Shown here: positions 1-9,341 of the stretch, piece after piece
Numbering within the stretch: position 1 is the first letter of the stretch
Layout of the letters: each line of letters starts with the position of its first letter
Assembly (NCBI RefSeq): GCF_900129935.1
Contig: NZ_FQXJ01000003.1
Span: forward strand, 62,001-126,000
DNA from: Desulfosporosinus lacus DSM 15449
Lineage (GTDB): Bacteria > Bacillota > Desulfitobacteriia > Desulfitobacteriales > Desulfitobacteriaceae
Reading direction: 5' to 3'
Length of the DNA: 64,000 nucleotides
Made by a program: the position numbers and the translations under genes
Notes under the pieces: model-generated
Database searches by the model: none
Told to the model about the DNA's origin: nothing
The model's input: only the letters and a program-made list of their open reading frames with translations

Positions 1-1055
1 AAAAAATCAAGCCCTAACTCTCGCTCCTTTTTGATTGAACTATTGCATTCTTTCTCAATTACCTTGGCAAAGTCTTTTTCTGCCTGTTTGACTAATTCTA
101 CCCACTCCGGCCCCGATAGTTGTTTCTTAAGTCCCATAATTTCATCAATCGCAATACTTGTCTTGATTTTGTATTGTAACTCCATTTTGTCATTATTAGC
201 TTTAACTTTATACTTTGTACTGGATTCTATCACTTGCCCTCCAAACTTTATGCTGTTTTCTTCAAGATCCACAGTATTAATTAAACGATGTACAACATCA
301 TTTTCCAACCACATATACCCTTTGGATTCTTCATCAGTCAGAAAGTCAGCCAAGTAATCCCCGCGCATAACTCCTGCACCTTGTATCCGTATCTCTCCCG
401 CCTCATCTTTAACATCTGTTTTATATTCAACGCCCTCCCCTGTCTTTACACTCTCAACTACGGGAAAAATCGGTGCCGTACTTTTTTCGCCCAAAATAGT
501 AAGGTAATGCCCTAAACGTACTGTTGGGAAGACTGATATTTCATCCCCGCCTTCAATGTTACTTTTAATTGCCATGGCTGGTAACAGCCCGGAGCGTAAT
601 TTTAAATTTAAAAGATCTAGAGCTTTTCCTTTAGCTAATACTATGTACATCGATCGACGAAATTCAGCATAACGTTGTGCAAAATCCAATACATTATTGA
701 AATCACCTGATTTTGCAAAATCCTCGCCAATGATTATCACCTTTAATGAACCCATAAACGGTGTTCGATAAGCGACTTTAGAAAACTTCTCGAAAGCTTC
801 CCTGGAACTTGAAGCCTCAACGCTAAATGTCCGGTCCTCAATCTCTGCACCTGATGAACTGTCTTTTTTAGGCCGGGCAAATTGTTCTGTAACTAGAAAA
901 GTACCAGGTTTTTCCCCCTGATCAAACCCTATACCTAACAAAGGAGCCAAATCCTCTACTTCTCTCTTTCCCCAGCATCCTGTCAAAAACAAAAGGCAGG
1001 CAATAATGCTCAACCTTAGAATAAATTTGTGCTCTTTTCTCCTATCGGTTTTCAT
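1..1055 (-). CDS. gerC: Ger(x)C family spore germination lipoprotein (3' end outside window)
   Basis: This is the C (lipoprotein) subunit of a germinant receptor, which sits in the inner spore membrane with the A and B subunits. Reading from the ATG at 1055 gives a basic N-terminus, a hydrophobic stretch and a lipobox LTGC at about residues 25-28, so the precursor should be lipidated on that Cys. About 351 codons are visible before the window edge. Family members are roughly 370-400 residues, so only the extreme C-terminus is missing. The ATG overlaps the stop of the upstream gerB gene in an ATGA arrangement, which indicates translational coupling and one operon. Family assignment rests on the lipobox, the length, the operon order and the family-like text of the protein. 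Confidence 0.93.
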   Translation of the reverse strand, partial: MKTDRRKEHKFILRLSIIACLLFLTGCWGKREVEDLAPLLGIGFDQGEKPGTFLVTEQFARPKKDSSSGAEIEDRTFSVEASSSREAFEKFSKVAYRTPFMGSLKVIIIGEDFAKSGDFNNVLDFAQRYAEFRRSMYIVLAKGKALDLLNLKLRSGLLPAMAIKSNIEGGDEISVFPTVRLGHYLTILGEKSTAPIFPVVESVKTGEGVEYKTDVKDEAGEIRIQGAGVMRGDYLADFLTDEESKGYMWLENDVVHRLINTVDLEENSIKFGGQVIESSTKYKVKANNDKMELQYKIKTSIAIDEIMGLKKQLSGPEWVELVKQAEKDFAKVIEKECNSSIKKERELGLDF

Positions 1056-2143
1056 GAAATACCAGCTCCCTTCCAGCGCGAGATTCCCCAAAGGGTAAGT
1101 ATCCATACGGATGCAAAAGGGAGAATCAAATAATTATCAACAAGTCCAATTTCCATAACTAAGTCCGGTCCTCTTGTAAACTTAAATGCAATCCCCATAA
1201 ACACGACTCCCACTCCAAGATTCCATTTTAATCCCTTCAAATTGAAGACGGTTTCTAAGCCCCAAGTCACCGTAAAAAAAAAGGCACCGACCTTTATAAT
1301 CAAGGCCCCCAACCAAGCTCCTAAAAATACAGATTCAACTCCGGCAACGGTCCGGCTTATTTCCACCATCTTCCCCAAGACAAGTAAGCCATACACTATT
1401 CTTACAGTTTCTTCAGGTCCAAAAATTAAAATTTGAGTTAAGACAACCATCATATTTAAAAATCCCACCAAAAAAACTCCACGCCAAACCCCTCTCTTCA
1501 ATTGGGCAAGCTCTCGTTTACCAGTAGGCAGAAATACAAGGATTCCCGCTAAGAAGAGAATATATTCCATCGCAAACGGTGCTACTTTGAGCCCGCCCCA
1601 AATGACAGGCTTTATTCCCTCGCTTAAAATAGGCAGAAGTTCTCCTTGTTCCATTCGCGAAATAGAGAGCCCCATATTCAGTACCAATGCAATAATAATC
1701 AAAGGAAAAAGTATTTCTGAGAAGCGCGAAAATACTTCGATCCCTGACTTAACCAAGTAAAATACTAGTAGAATTCCTCCGAGGTAGAACATTCCAATCG
1801 GGGTTAAGGGCATAATAGAAGACTGATAGATATCCCCAGCTTGCCCTAGCAACAGCCCCCCAAAGTAACACGTGATAAAAATATAAAGTACCCCCGTAAT
1901 TTTACTAATCCATTTTCCTAACAATATTTCTGAAATCTGCAGTAAGTTTTTTTGCGGATGCTGTTCCAGCAACGAAAGAACCATTAAGCTGTATGGAATT
2001 CCAACAGCGAAGCCCGGCATAACACTCATCCAGCCGTCCCGACTGGCGACCTCTGTCACAATCGAGGCTATTGGAAGAAATGTTGTACCCATAAGTACCG
2101 CTGAGCTTAAAACCACGAATTGATGTGAGGAGATTCTTTCCAT
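1052..2143 (-). CDS. gerB: GerB-type spore germination permease (second copy)
   Basis: This 363-residue integral membrane protein of the GerAB/GerKB (endospore germination permease, APC-like) family is expected to form the germinant-binding membrane subunit of a Ger receptor. It begins MERISSHQF and has about ten hydrophobic segments. It is closely similar along its whole length to the gene immediately upstream (2147-3238), with the same length, the same N-terminal block (AVLMGTTFLP) and shared phrases such as RTVAGVESLFLG/RTVAGVESVFLG. It is therefore a tandem duplicate. Three bases separate its ATG from the previous stop, and its own stop overlaps the gerC start. Confidence 0.93.
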   Translation of the reverse strand: MERISSHQFVVLSSAVLMGTTFLPIASIVTEVASRDGWMSVMPGFAVGIPYSLMVLSLLEQHPQKNLLQISEILLGKWISKITGVLYIFITCYFGGLLLGQAGDIYQSSIMPLTPIGMFYLGGILLVFYLVKSGIEVFSRFSEILFPLIIIALVLNMGLSISRMEQGELLPILSEGIKPVIWGGLKVAPFAMEYILFLAGILVFLPTGKRELAQLKRGVWRGVFLVGFLNMMVVLTQILIFGPEETVRIVYGLLVLGKMVEISRTVAGVESVFLGAWLGALIIKVGAFFFTVTWGLETVFNLKGLKWNLGVGVVFMGIAFKFTRGPDLVMEIGLVDNYLILPFASVWILTLWGISRWKGAGIS

Positions 2144-2146
2144 CCG

Positions 2147-3238
2147 TCAATTACCAGCTCCCCTCTTCCAGCGTGAGACTCCCCAAAGAATAGGTATCCA
2201 AAGAGCTACAAAGGGCATAGTCAGATACTCGTCAACAAGCCCAATTTCAGTAATTAAGGCGGGCCCCCTTATAAACCTGAAAGAGATTCCTAAAAATACG
2301 ACTGCTATTGCATGTCTCCATTTTACTCCCTTCAACCCAAAGACACTTTCTAAACCCCAAATTACTGAGAAAAAGAGAGAGCCTATTTTAATGATCGCCG
2401 CAGAAAGCCAAACTCCCAAAAATAAAGATTCGACTCCCGCAACCGTCCGGCTTACTTCCACCAATTTTCCTAAAACAAGCAGCCCATAGACCAAGCGAAT
2501 GGTCTCTGCTGGTCCGAAAACAAGCAATTGAATTAAGACTACTAAAGCGTCTAGGATACCTACCAAGAAAATAATTCGCCAGACTCCCTTTTTTAATTGA
2601 CTAAGCTCTTGCTTCCCCGTGGGGAGAAAAGCAATAACTCCTGCTAGAAAGAGCATATAGGTCATCACAAAGGGTATTACCTTTATTGCTCCCAGAAAGA
2701 GTGGCTTAAATCCCTCGCTCAAAATAGGCAGAAGTTCCCCTTGTTCGATTCTTGGTATTGAAAGTCCAACATTTAAAAGCAATGCGAATACAATCAGTGG
2801 AAAGACTACCTCGGAAAAACGGGCAAACACTTCAATTCCAGACTTTATCAAGAACAAAACAAGAAAGATCCCGCCTAGGAAGAACACCCAGAGAGGAGTT
2901 AAGGGCATAATCGAAGCCTGATAAATATCTCCGACTTGTCCCAGCAACAAGCCTCCTAGATAAGCGACAATTAATATATAAATTAAACCTATGAAATTTC
3001 CTATCCATTTCCCAAAAACCGCCGCCGAAATTTGTAATAAGTTTTTGCGAGGATACTGTTCCGAAAGGGATAATATCATTAAACAATAGGGAATCCCCAC
3101 TGCAAATCCCGGTAAAACACTCATCCAGCCATCCCGACCGCCAACTCCGGTCACTATCGATGCTACGGGGAGAAATGTTGTACCCATAAGTACGGCCGCT
3201 CCTAGGGTTGTAAATTGATGTGGTGAAATCCTTTCCAT
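2147..3238 (-). CDS. gerB: GerB-type spore germination permease (first copy)
   Basis: This is a 363-residue permease subunit of the germinant receptor, with about ten membrane segments. An open frame extends 24 codons further upstream, into gerA. I place the start at the ATG at 3238 because it gives MERISPHQF, which matches the paralogue exactly in position, and because a GGAAGGGG ribosome-binding site lies 6-12 bases before it within the end of gerA. Only two bases separate it from the gerA stop. Two B subunits in one operon allow either two alternative receptors sharing A and C, or a mixed complex. The sequence cannot decide between these. Confidence 0.93.
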   Translation of the reverse strand: MERISPHQFTTLGAAVLMGTTFLPVASIVTGVGGRDGWMSVLPGFAVGIPYCLMILSLSEQYPRKNLLQISAAVFGKWIGNFIGLIYILIVAYLGGLLLGQVGDIYQASIMPLTPLWVFFLGGIFLVLFLIKSGIEVFARFSEVVFPLIVFALLLNVGLSIPRIEQGELLPILSEGFKPLFLGAIKVIPFVMTYMLFLAGVIAFLPTGKQELSQLKKGVWRIIFLVGILDALVVLIQLLVFGPAETIRLVYGLLVLGKLVEVSRTVAGVESLFLGVWLSAAIIKIGSLFFSVIWGLESVFGLKGVKWRHAIAVVFLGISFRFIRGPALITEIGLVDEYLTMPFVALWIPILWGVSRWKRGAGN

Positions 3239-3240
3239 TG

Positions 3241-4812
3241 TTACCCCTTCCCATTTGGTCTGGGATCCTCTACGTCCATAAGTTGAGGACGACGCTTTAA
3301 CGCCCACCATGGAGCCCGAACAAACGTATCCTGCAACAAGGCCCGAATACGCAACGGGGCTATCGGACTAGTGTATGGCACTCCGAATGAACGAAGGCCT
3401 AGCAGGTGAATTAATATTACATAAAGACCCACAGTTACCCCAAAAAATCCGAGAACACCTGCCAAAATCATAAGTGGGAATCGAATGAGCCGGACTGCAA
3501 GACTCAAATCGAAGGTTGGAATTGCATAGCTAGCTACAGCTGTCAATCCAATGATTATAACCATCAGGGGGCTGACTAGGCCGGCAGTCACAGCTGCATC
3601 GCCGATAATAAGTGCCCCAACAATCCCTATCGTTTGCCCAATCGGTTTTGGTAAGCGAAGCCCTGCTTCCTGCAATATTTCTAAAACGACAGTCATAGTA
3701 AAAGCCTCAAGAAGGGCTGGAAAGGGCACTCCTTGTCGGCCTGCCGATATACTCATGAAAAGATCTGTTGGAATAATTTCCTGATGAAACGTCGTCACTG
3801 CAATATAAACGCTAGGGGCAACAATGGCCACAAATGCTCCTACATACCTTACAAAACGTGAAAGGATGGCAACCATGGCCCGTTGATAGTAGTCTTCATT
3901 TACATTTAAAAACTGTGTTAATATTGCTGGTACCACAAGCACTATGGGGGTTCCGTCGACAATAATGCCCACTTTCCCTTCTAAAAGCTTTCCTGCTAGA
4001 ACATCTGGACGCTCCGTGAAGGAGATTTGAGGAAAGGGAGAATAAGGATTATCCTCAATCATTTCCTCTATATATCCATTCCCTAGCATGGCATCCATCT
4101 TAATTTTGCTCAGCCTCTTGAAAACTTCCGAGACGATATCTGGACTTGCTATTTTCTCAATATAGGTAACTACAAGGTCAGTATTTGTCATATCTCCAAG
4201 TTTTAGAGAGATGATCCGTAAGGAGGGGTGTTTAATCTTGCGCCGCAAAAGTGAGGTATTAATTCGAAGCGTTTCCGAAAATCCCTCACGTGGTCCTTTG
4301 ACAATTGATTCCGTAATTGGTTCAGCAACGCCGCGATGAGCCCATCCTCTTGCACCGATAACGATAGCCTCCGTCAAGTTGCCGAAGAAAATTACTGAAT
4401 CACCGGATAAAATTGTATCGATAGCATCTCCCATTTTGGATATCTTCTTAATCTCTATACCCGGGAGTAGGCTTTCCATTGTTTTATCGATAACATTGGA
4501 TAATGTCATTTGTGCTAATTCTGGATGTCCAGCAAAGTCCACCATAAGAGGTTTCAAAATAAATTCGTCCAGTAAATTCTTATCAACCAACCCATCTACC
4601 GCTACTAACATACAGGGAATACGATCTTTCCCTTGGAGGAAAAACTCACGGAAGACCACATCGCTACTCTTAGATAAAATCTCCTTTACTGTTTGTCCTG
4701 ATAAAGGCTTTTTTAGATCCTCGTCAAACGAATACGCGGGAGATTTCCTTATCTGCCGCTTTCCCTTCGGACGAATGGTAAGTTCTTTGATCATTTTCAT
4801 CCAACTGCCCAT
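3241..4812 (-). CDS. gerA: GerA-family spore germination protein (A subunit)
   Basis: This 523-residue protein belongs to the GerA/GerKA/SpoVAF family. A soluble N-terminal half of about 300 residues is followed by a membrane half with several hydrophobic segments. The family-typical run ERPDVLAGKLLEGKVGIIVDG is present across the junction (residues about 275-295), and PFPALLEAFTM lies in the membrane half. It is the first gene of the gerA-gerB-gerB-gerC operon and starts at an ATG preceded by GGAGGG. The A subunit is thought to work with GerB to sense amino acids or sugars and trigger ion release. The actual germinant cannot be read from the sequence. Confidence 0.95.
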   Translation of the reverse strand: MGSWMKMIKELTIRPKGKRQIRKSPAYSFDEDLKKPLSGQTVKEILSKSSDVVFREFFLQGKDRIPCMLVAVDGLVDKNLLDEFILKPLMVDFAGHPELAQMTLSNVIDKTMESLLPGIEIKKISKMGDAIDTILSGDSVIFFGNLTEAIVIGARGWAHRGVAEPITESIVKGPREGFSETLRINTSLLRRKIKHPSLRIISLKLGDMTNTDLVVTYIEKIASPDIVSEVFKRLSKIKMDAMLGNGYIEEMIEDNPYSPFPQISFTERPDVLAGKLLEGKVGIIVDGTPIVLVVPAILTQFLNVNEDYYQRAMVAILSRFVRYVGAFVAIVAPSVYIAVTTFHQEIIPTDLFMSISAGRQGVPFPALLEAFTMTVVLEILQEAGLRLPKPIGQTIGIVGALIIGDAAVTAGLVSPLMVIIIGLTAVASYAIPTFDLSLAVRLIRFPLMILAGVLGFFGVTVGLYVILIHLLGLRSFGVPYTSPIAPLRIRALLQDTFVRAPWWALKRRPQLMDVEDPRPNGKG

Positions 4813-4831
4813 GTTACTCCCTCCGATAGCT

Positions 4832-4860
4832 TATTTTGTCCGACAACGAGTTGATTATTC
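4832..4860 (-). promoter_or_regulatory. Possible sigma-G promoter of the ger operon
   Basis: On the minus strand GAATA (4860-4856) is followed after 17 bases by CAAAATA (4838-4832), about 20 bases before the gerA start codon. This resembles the sigma-G pattern (gHATR, about 17-18 bases, CATnnTA) with one mismatch in the -10 element. Germination receptors are normally transcribed by sigma-G in the forespore, so the position fits. The match is short and the call is tentative. Confidence 0.4.
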
Positions 4861-4977
4861 GTCAGTCTTTAGTTCTCTTCCTTATTACGTATAACCTAAC
4901 CCCCTTCTCCCTGTTTTGATCAACCAATATATTCTTCTGCATTCGTTCTTAAGTTTTAGCCCTTTGGTAACTTTAAT

Positions 4978-5012
4978 AAAAAAAATGGGGAACTACAGTA
5001 AGTAGTCCCCCA
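4978..5012 (-). terminator. Rho-independent terminator after bofA
   Basis: On the minus strand an arm of about ten bases (GGGGGACTAC) pairs with GTAGTTCCCC across a four-base loop, with one G-U pair, and a run of T follows. It lies about 70 bases beyond the bofA stop and ends that transcript before the ger operon. Confidence 0.8.
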
Positions 5013-5083
5013 TACACTCTCTGATTCTTTCCGTAAATAAATACTTGTTTATAATGAAATTCTTAGGTAAAAAAGCAAGACGT

Positions 5084-5338
5084 CTAAATCCCAAGCAACT
5101 GTAACACTAATAGAGCTAAAACACCAGGAAAGCCCAGCAATCCTACAATTAAAATTGTAAAGAGATTAATCGGGATATCTAATCCAATGACATTTAGTAT
5201 TAAGTTAAAAAGCCACAGTCCAACAATTCCCCCTAAAATATGTATTAGGACTTTGAGGATTAATCGAGGTTGTCCTAATGAAGAACGTACAATCAACGCC
5301 AATAAAATTACAAATAGTCCCAAAAAAACAAAGGTCAT
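5084..5338 (-). CDS. bofA: BofA-family pro-sigma-K processing inhibitor
   Basis: This 84-residue, strongly hydrophobic protein has two to three membrane segments and matches the BofA family in size and in the GLLGFPGVLALLVLQ end. In Bacillus, BofA sits in the outer forespore membrane and holds back SpoIVFB until sigma-K should be activated. The open frame runs 22 codons further upstream. The ATG at 5338 is chosen because AAAGGAGGA stands just before it and the family starts near this hydrophobic segment. In many Firmicutes bofA follows recR; here pyruvate:ferredoxin oxidoreductase lies between them. Confidence 0.85.
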   Translation of the reverse strand: MTFVFLGLFVILLALIVRSSLGQPRLILKVLIHILGGIVGLWLFNLILNVIGLDIPINLFTILIVGLLGFPGVLALLVLQLLGI

Positions 5339-5444
5339 GAAAATCCTCCTTTGCCTAAAGCATAGTACATCATATGCTCGCAAGGACAAAGTAGAACTAA
5401 CCAATCCTTATGTTTCCTTAGTAGCTTTATGAGCTAGGCAAAAA

Positions 5445-5520
5445 TTCCGAATAGGAATGTTCGAGGTATGATAATTAACATGATTCAACCAAGGATGGCG
5501 AAAAGAGACCGCTGGCTGAA
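5445..5520 (-). repeat. Dispersed intergenic repeat, copy A (short, degenerate)
   Basis: Read on the minus strand this gap contains TTCGCCATCCTTGGTTGA followed by a CCTCGAACATTCC block. The same modules occur in the copies at 17.0, 23.2, 28.2, 37.8, 45.9 and 49.4 kb. The stretch lies between bofA and the terminator of the oxidoreductase gene. It is the shortest copy and its boundaries are approximate. Confidence 0.5.
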
Positions 5521-5540
5521 ATTTATTCTTTCTGGTCACA

Positions 5541-5571
5541 ACAAAAGAGAGCAGGGTTTTGCCTGCTCTCT
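5541..5571 (-). terminator. Rho-independent terminator of the pyruvate:ferredoxin oxidoreductase gene
   Basis: AGAGAGCAGG and CCTGCTCTCT form a perfect ten-pair stem with a six-base loop. On the minus strand TTTGTT follows. It lies about 40 bases after the stop codon at 5609. Confidence 0.88.
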
Positions 5572-5608
5572 TCGAGTGTAACGATCTATGCTACATGTTT
5601 ACTATTTC

Positions 5609-8600
5609 TTAGTCCCACTTTTGGTCAGCTAAACGTTTGTAGGATTCATAACGCACCTTGGCATACTTTTCGGCGCCTACGAACAGTTCTTCTGCACTTT
5701 CCGGGAAGGTATTCAGCAAGGAAGAGTAACGAACTTCTCCCATGATAAAGTCACGGAATGAGGCACTGGGCTCCTTGGAATCTAAGCTGAATGGATTCTT
5801 ACCTTGATCAATCAAATCTGGATTGTAGTGATAGAGGTGCCAGTAACCGGCGTCAACCGCTTTCTTCTGTTCTTGTACACTCTTCGTCATACCAGCCTTC
5901 AGACCGTGATTGATACAAGGAGCATAAGCAATGATCAAGGAAGGTCCTTTATAGGCTTCCGCTTCTTTAATAACCTTAATCGTTTGAGCCATGTTAGAAC
6001 CTAAAGCAATCTGCGCGACATAAACATATCCATAGCTCATGGCAATCATGCCAAGGTCTTTCTTACGAATCTTCTTCCCTGCAGCAGCAAATTTAGCTAC
6101 AGCTGCACGAGGAGTGGACTTAGAGGATTGTCCTCCAGTATTGGAGTATACCTCGGTATCCATAACGAAGATATTCACGTCGTCTCCAGAGGCTAGAACA
6201 TGGTCTAAACCACCAAATCCGATATCATAAGCCCAACCGTCTCCACCGAGGATCCACTGGGATTTTTTGATGAGATGATCTTTCTTAGCATTGATTTCAG
6301 CGAGGACTTTGTTATCCCCTACGTAACCGTTGAGACCTGCAAGGATCTTAGCTGTCGCAGCTTTAGAAGCGTCAGCATCGTCCCAACCCGCAATCCACTC
6401 TTGGAATGCTTCTTTTAACTCAGCACTGATCTCCATCTCGAGGGCTTGCTTCATCAAATCAAGGAGTTTTTCGCGTTGTTGGCGAACGCCCAAGTACATA
6501 CCATAGCCAAACTCAGCATTGTCTTCAAATAAGGAGTTAGCCCAGCTGGGTCCTTTGCCTTCTTGGTTCGTGGTATATGGCACTGATGGAGCACTGCCGC
6601 CCCAGATGGAACTACAGCCGGTAGCATTGGAAATCATCATGCGATCACCATATAGTTGGGTGATAAGTTTAACGTAGGCAGTCTCACCACACCCTGGGCA
6701 AGAACCGTTAAACTCTAATAACGGTTGAGCAAACTGGCTGCCTTTTACGGTCGTTACATCGAAGAGCTTGCTCTTGTTTTTAAGAGTAATGGCATACTCC
6801 CAGTTCTTAGTTTGTTGTTCCATCTGCTCTGCCGCCGATTTCATAATCAGTGCCTTTTCTTTAGCTGGGCAAACTTCAACACAGTTTCCACACCCTGTGC
6901 AATCCAGCGTACTCACTTGCATACGGAATTGCAAACCTGCTGCTTCTTTACCGATTGCTTTCTTACCCACAAAGGTTTCAGGGGCATTTTTTGCTTCTGC
7001 CTCATCAATTAAGAACGGACGAATCGCTGCATGCGGACATACATAAGAACATTGGTTACATTGGATACAATTTTCGATCTGCCATTCTGGAACGATAACG
7101 GCAATACCGCGTTTTTCGAAACTAGCAGTTCCTACTGGGAAAGTTCCGTCTTCACGTCCTGCGAACGTACTTACCGGGAGGCTGTCTCCCTCTAAGGCAT
7201 TCATTGGACGAAGAATGTTCTTGATGAAATCTGGCTCTTCCACAGCTGCAGCCGCTTGTGCCTGTGCGTTGTCACCATTTTCCCAAGCAGCAGGTACTTC
7301 AACTTTGACGAGGGAAGATACTCCAAGATCAATAGCCGCTGTATTCATATCAACGATATTTTGACCCTTTTTACCATAGGTTTTTACAACGGAGGCTTTT
7401 AGGTAGTCGACAGCCTCTTCGACAGGAATGACGTTGGCAAGCTTAAAGAAAGCAGCTTGCATGACCATGTTAATGCGGGAACCAAGACCGATTTTGCGAG
7501 CAATTGATACAGCATCAATGATGTAGAAGTTAGCTTTGGTTTTCGCCAAGGCCTGTTTCATTGAAGCAGGGAGTTTTTCTTCCAGTTCTTCTGGAGTCCA
7601 CTGACAATTCAGAACAAAATTGCCGCCTTGTTTAAGCCCTTTTAAAAGATCATATTGGTAGACATAAGTTTGGTTATGACATGCAATATAATTCGTTCCT
7701 GTCACATAATAAGGGGATTTAATTTGCTTTTTACCAAAGCGCACATGGGAAACTGTAATTCCACCGGATTTTTTACTGTCATATTGGAAATACGCTTGTG
7801 CATAAAGCTTGGTGTGATCTCCAATAATCTTAATCGCTTGTTTATTAGCACCGACAGTACCATCAGCACCCAGCCCCCAGAATTTGCAGGAAATTGTCCC
7901 TTCTGGAGCAGTGTCAATGACTTCGTCCTCTGCCAATGATTTATTAGTCACATCATCCACTATACCAATGGTAAAACCATTTTTAGAGCTTTCAGCCTTA
8001 AGGTTTTTGTAAACAGCCAGGACTTGAGAAGGAGTCGTATCTTTAGACCCTAAACCATAACGGCCGCCGACAATCACAGGTTTCATATCGCTGGAGTAGA
8101 AAATATCCTTTACATCCAGATAAAGTGGTTCTCCATTAGCTCCGGGTTCTTTGGTACGATCAAGAACTGCAATTTTCTTAACGGATTTAGGCAATACTTT
8201 AAAGAAGTAATCGCTGGAGAACGGACGATATAAGTGAACCTTAACAACGCCGACTTTTTCTCCTCTGGCAACGAGATAATCAATAGTTTCTTCAATCGTG
8301 TCACAGATCGAGCCCATGGCCACAATAACATACTCTGCATCTTCTGCACCATAATATTGGAATGGATGATATTCACGGCCAGTAAGTTTCTTATATTCTT
8401 GCATATAATGTTCAACCATGTCTGGAATAACATCATAAAAACGATTAGAAGCTTCTCGACCTTGGAAGTATACATCAGGATTTTGAGCGGTTCCACGAAG
8501 TACAGGACGTTCAGGATTCAAAGAAGCATCGCGGAAAGCTTGAACTGCATCCATATCTAAGAGTTTAGCAACCTCTTCATATTCTGGCACTTCAATTTTT

Positions 8601-9139
8601 TGAATTTCATGAGAGGTCCGGAATCCATCAAAGAAATGAAGAAAAGGAACTCTGGATTTAACAGTCGCTAAGTGAGCAATAAAACCTAAGTCTAAAGCTT
8701 CTTGCACATTATGAGAAGAAAGTTGAGCAAATCCAGTAGCACGTACGGACATGACATCTTGATGATCACCAAAAATAGATAGTGCATGGGTTGCTAAAGC
8801 ACGAGCGCTCACATGGAATACACAAGGCAAAAGTTCCCCGGCAATTTTATACATGTTAGGAATCATTAAAAGTAAGCCTTGTGAAGCCGTGTATGTAGTT
8901 GTTAAAGCCCCTGCCTGCAGTGATCCATGAACTGCACCTGCGGCTCCTGCCTCAGATTGCATCTCTACAACTTTCACTGTTTGTCCAAAAACGTTTTTTC
9001 GTCCATGAGCAGCCCACTCGTCAACTAACTCGGCCATCGTCGATGATGGAGTGATAGGGAAGATAGTAGCAACCTCAGTAAACGCATATGAAGCGTGTGC
9101 GGCCGCCTCGTTCCCATCCATAGTCTTCATTTTAGCCAT
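5609..9139 (-). CDS. nifJ: Pyruvate:ferredoxin (flavodoxin) oxidoreductase, single-chain
   Basis: This 1176-residue enzyme oxidises pyruvate with CoA to acetyl-CoA and CO2 and passes electrons to ferredoxin or flavodoxin. It is a central step of anaerobic energy metabolism in the cytoplasm. All domains are fused in order. The N-terminal domain carries the pyruvate/CoA motif FPITPSSTMAE. A two-[4Fe-4S] ferredoxin domain at about residues 685-760 has CIQCNQCSYVCP and CTGCGNCVEVCP. A C-terminal thiamine-diphosphate domain has SCPGCGETAY, ATGCSSIWGG and GGDGWAYDIGFGG. The ATG at 9139 has AGGAGGAG ahead of it. The gene stands alone with its own terminator. A weak TTGAAA-N16-TAGGAT promoter candidate lies upstream. 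Confidence 0.97.
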   Translation of the reverse strand: MAKMKTMDGNEAAAHASYAFTEVATIFPITPSSTMAELVDEWAAHGRKNVFGQTVKVVEMQSEAGAAGAVHGSLQAGALTTTYTASQGLLLMIPNMYKIAGELLPCVFHVSARALATHALSIFGDHQDVMSVRATGFAQLSSHNVQEALDLGFIAHLATVKSRVPFLHFFDGFRTSHEIQKIEVPEYEEVAKLLDMDAVQAFRDASLNPERPVLRGTAQNPDVYFQGREASNRFYDVIPDMVEHYMQEYKKLTGREYHPFQYYGAEDAEYVIVAMGSICDTIEETIDYLVARGEKVGVVKVHLYRPFSSDYFFKVLPKSVKKIAVLDRTKEPGANGEPLYLDVKDIFYSSDMKPVIVGGRYGLGSKDTTPSQVLAVYKNLKAESSKNGFTIGIVDDVTNKSLAEDEVIDTAPEGTISCKFWGLGADGTVGANKQAIKIIGDHTKLYAQAYFQYDSKKSGGITVSHVRFGKKQIKSPYYVTGTNYIACHNQTYVYQYDLLKGLKQGGNFVLNCQWTPEELEEKLPASMKQALAKTKANFYIIDAVSIARKIGLGSRINMVMQAAFFKLANVIPVEEAVDYLKASVVKTYGKKGQNIVDMNTAAIDLGVSSLVKVEVPAAWENGDNAQAQAAAAVEEPDFIKNILRPMNALEGDSLPVSTFAGREDGTFPVGTASFEKRGIAVIVPEWQIENCIQCNQCSYVCPHAAIRPFLIDEAEAKNAPETFVGKKAIGKEAAGLQFRMQVSTLDCTGCGNCVEVCPAKEKALIMKSAAEQMEQQTKNWEYAITLKNKSKLFDVTTVKGSQFAQPLLEFNGSCPGCGETAYVKLITQLYGDRMMISNATGCSSIWGGSAPSVPYTTNQEGKGPSWANSLFEDNAEFGYGMYLGVRQQREKLLDLMKQALEMEISAELKEAFQEWIAGWDDADASKAATAKILAGLNGYVGDNKVLAEINAKKDHLIKKSQWILGGDGWAYDIGFGGLDHVLASGDDVNIFVMDTEVYSNTGGQSSKSTPRAAVAKFAAAGKKIRKKDLGMIAMSYGYVYVAQIALGSNMAQTIKVIKEAEAYKGPSLIIAYAPCINHGLKAGMTKSVQEQKKAVDAGYWHLYHYNPDLIDQGKNPFSLDSKEPSASFRDFIMGEVRYSSLLNTFPESAEELFVGAEKYAKVRYESYKRLADQKWD

Positions 9140-9304
9140 AATTTTTCTCCTCCTAATTATGTGATTAATTTAATTTTTTAGGACTCATAGTTAAGTAATC
9201 CTACTTATGGCAATCCCTCTTTCAATTCCATTGAGCAAGTTAAGGAAGAGAAATCAGGCCTTGAAAAGATTGAATGTTTGTAAAACTGGTACAAAAATAG
9301 GCTG

Positions 9305-9341
9305 AGGGAACACATTCAGGCCTTGCCCCGAATAGTTCCCT
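9305..9341 (-). terminator. Hairpin downstream of recR, possible terminator
   Basis: AGGGAAC and GTTCCCT form a seven-pair stem extended inwards by ATTC/GAAT and GG/CC. On the minus strand a run ATTTTT follows about ten bases later, so this is an imperfect intrinsic terminator candidate for the dnaX-ybaB-recR transcript. The remaining bases up to the oxidoreductase start (9140-9304) show only A/T-rich sequence and the ribosome-binding site. Confidence 0.45.

Noticed and set aside
31-515. Plus-strand frames at the window start
   Set aside because: They are shadows of gerC, which has a lipobox and an operon context on the minus strand.
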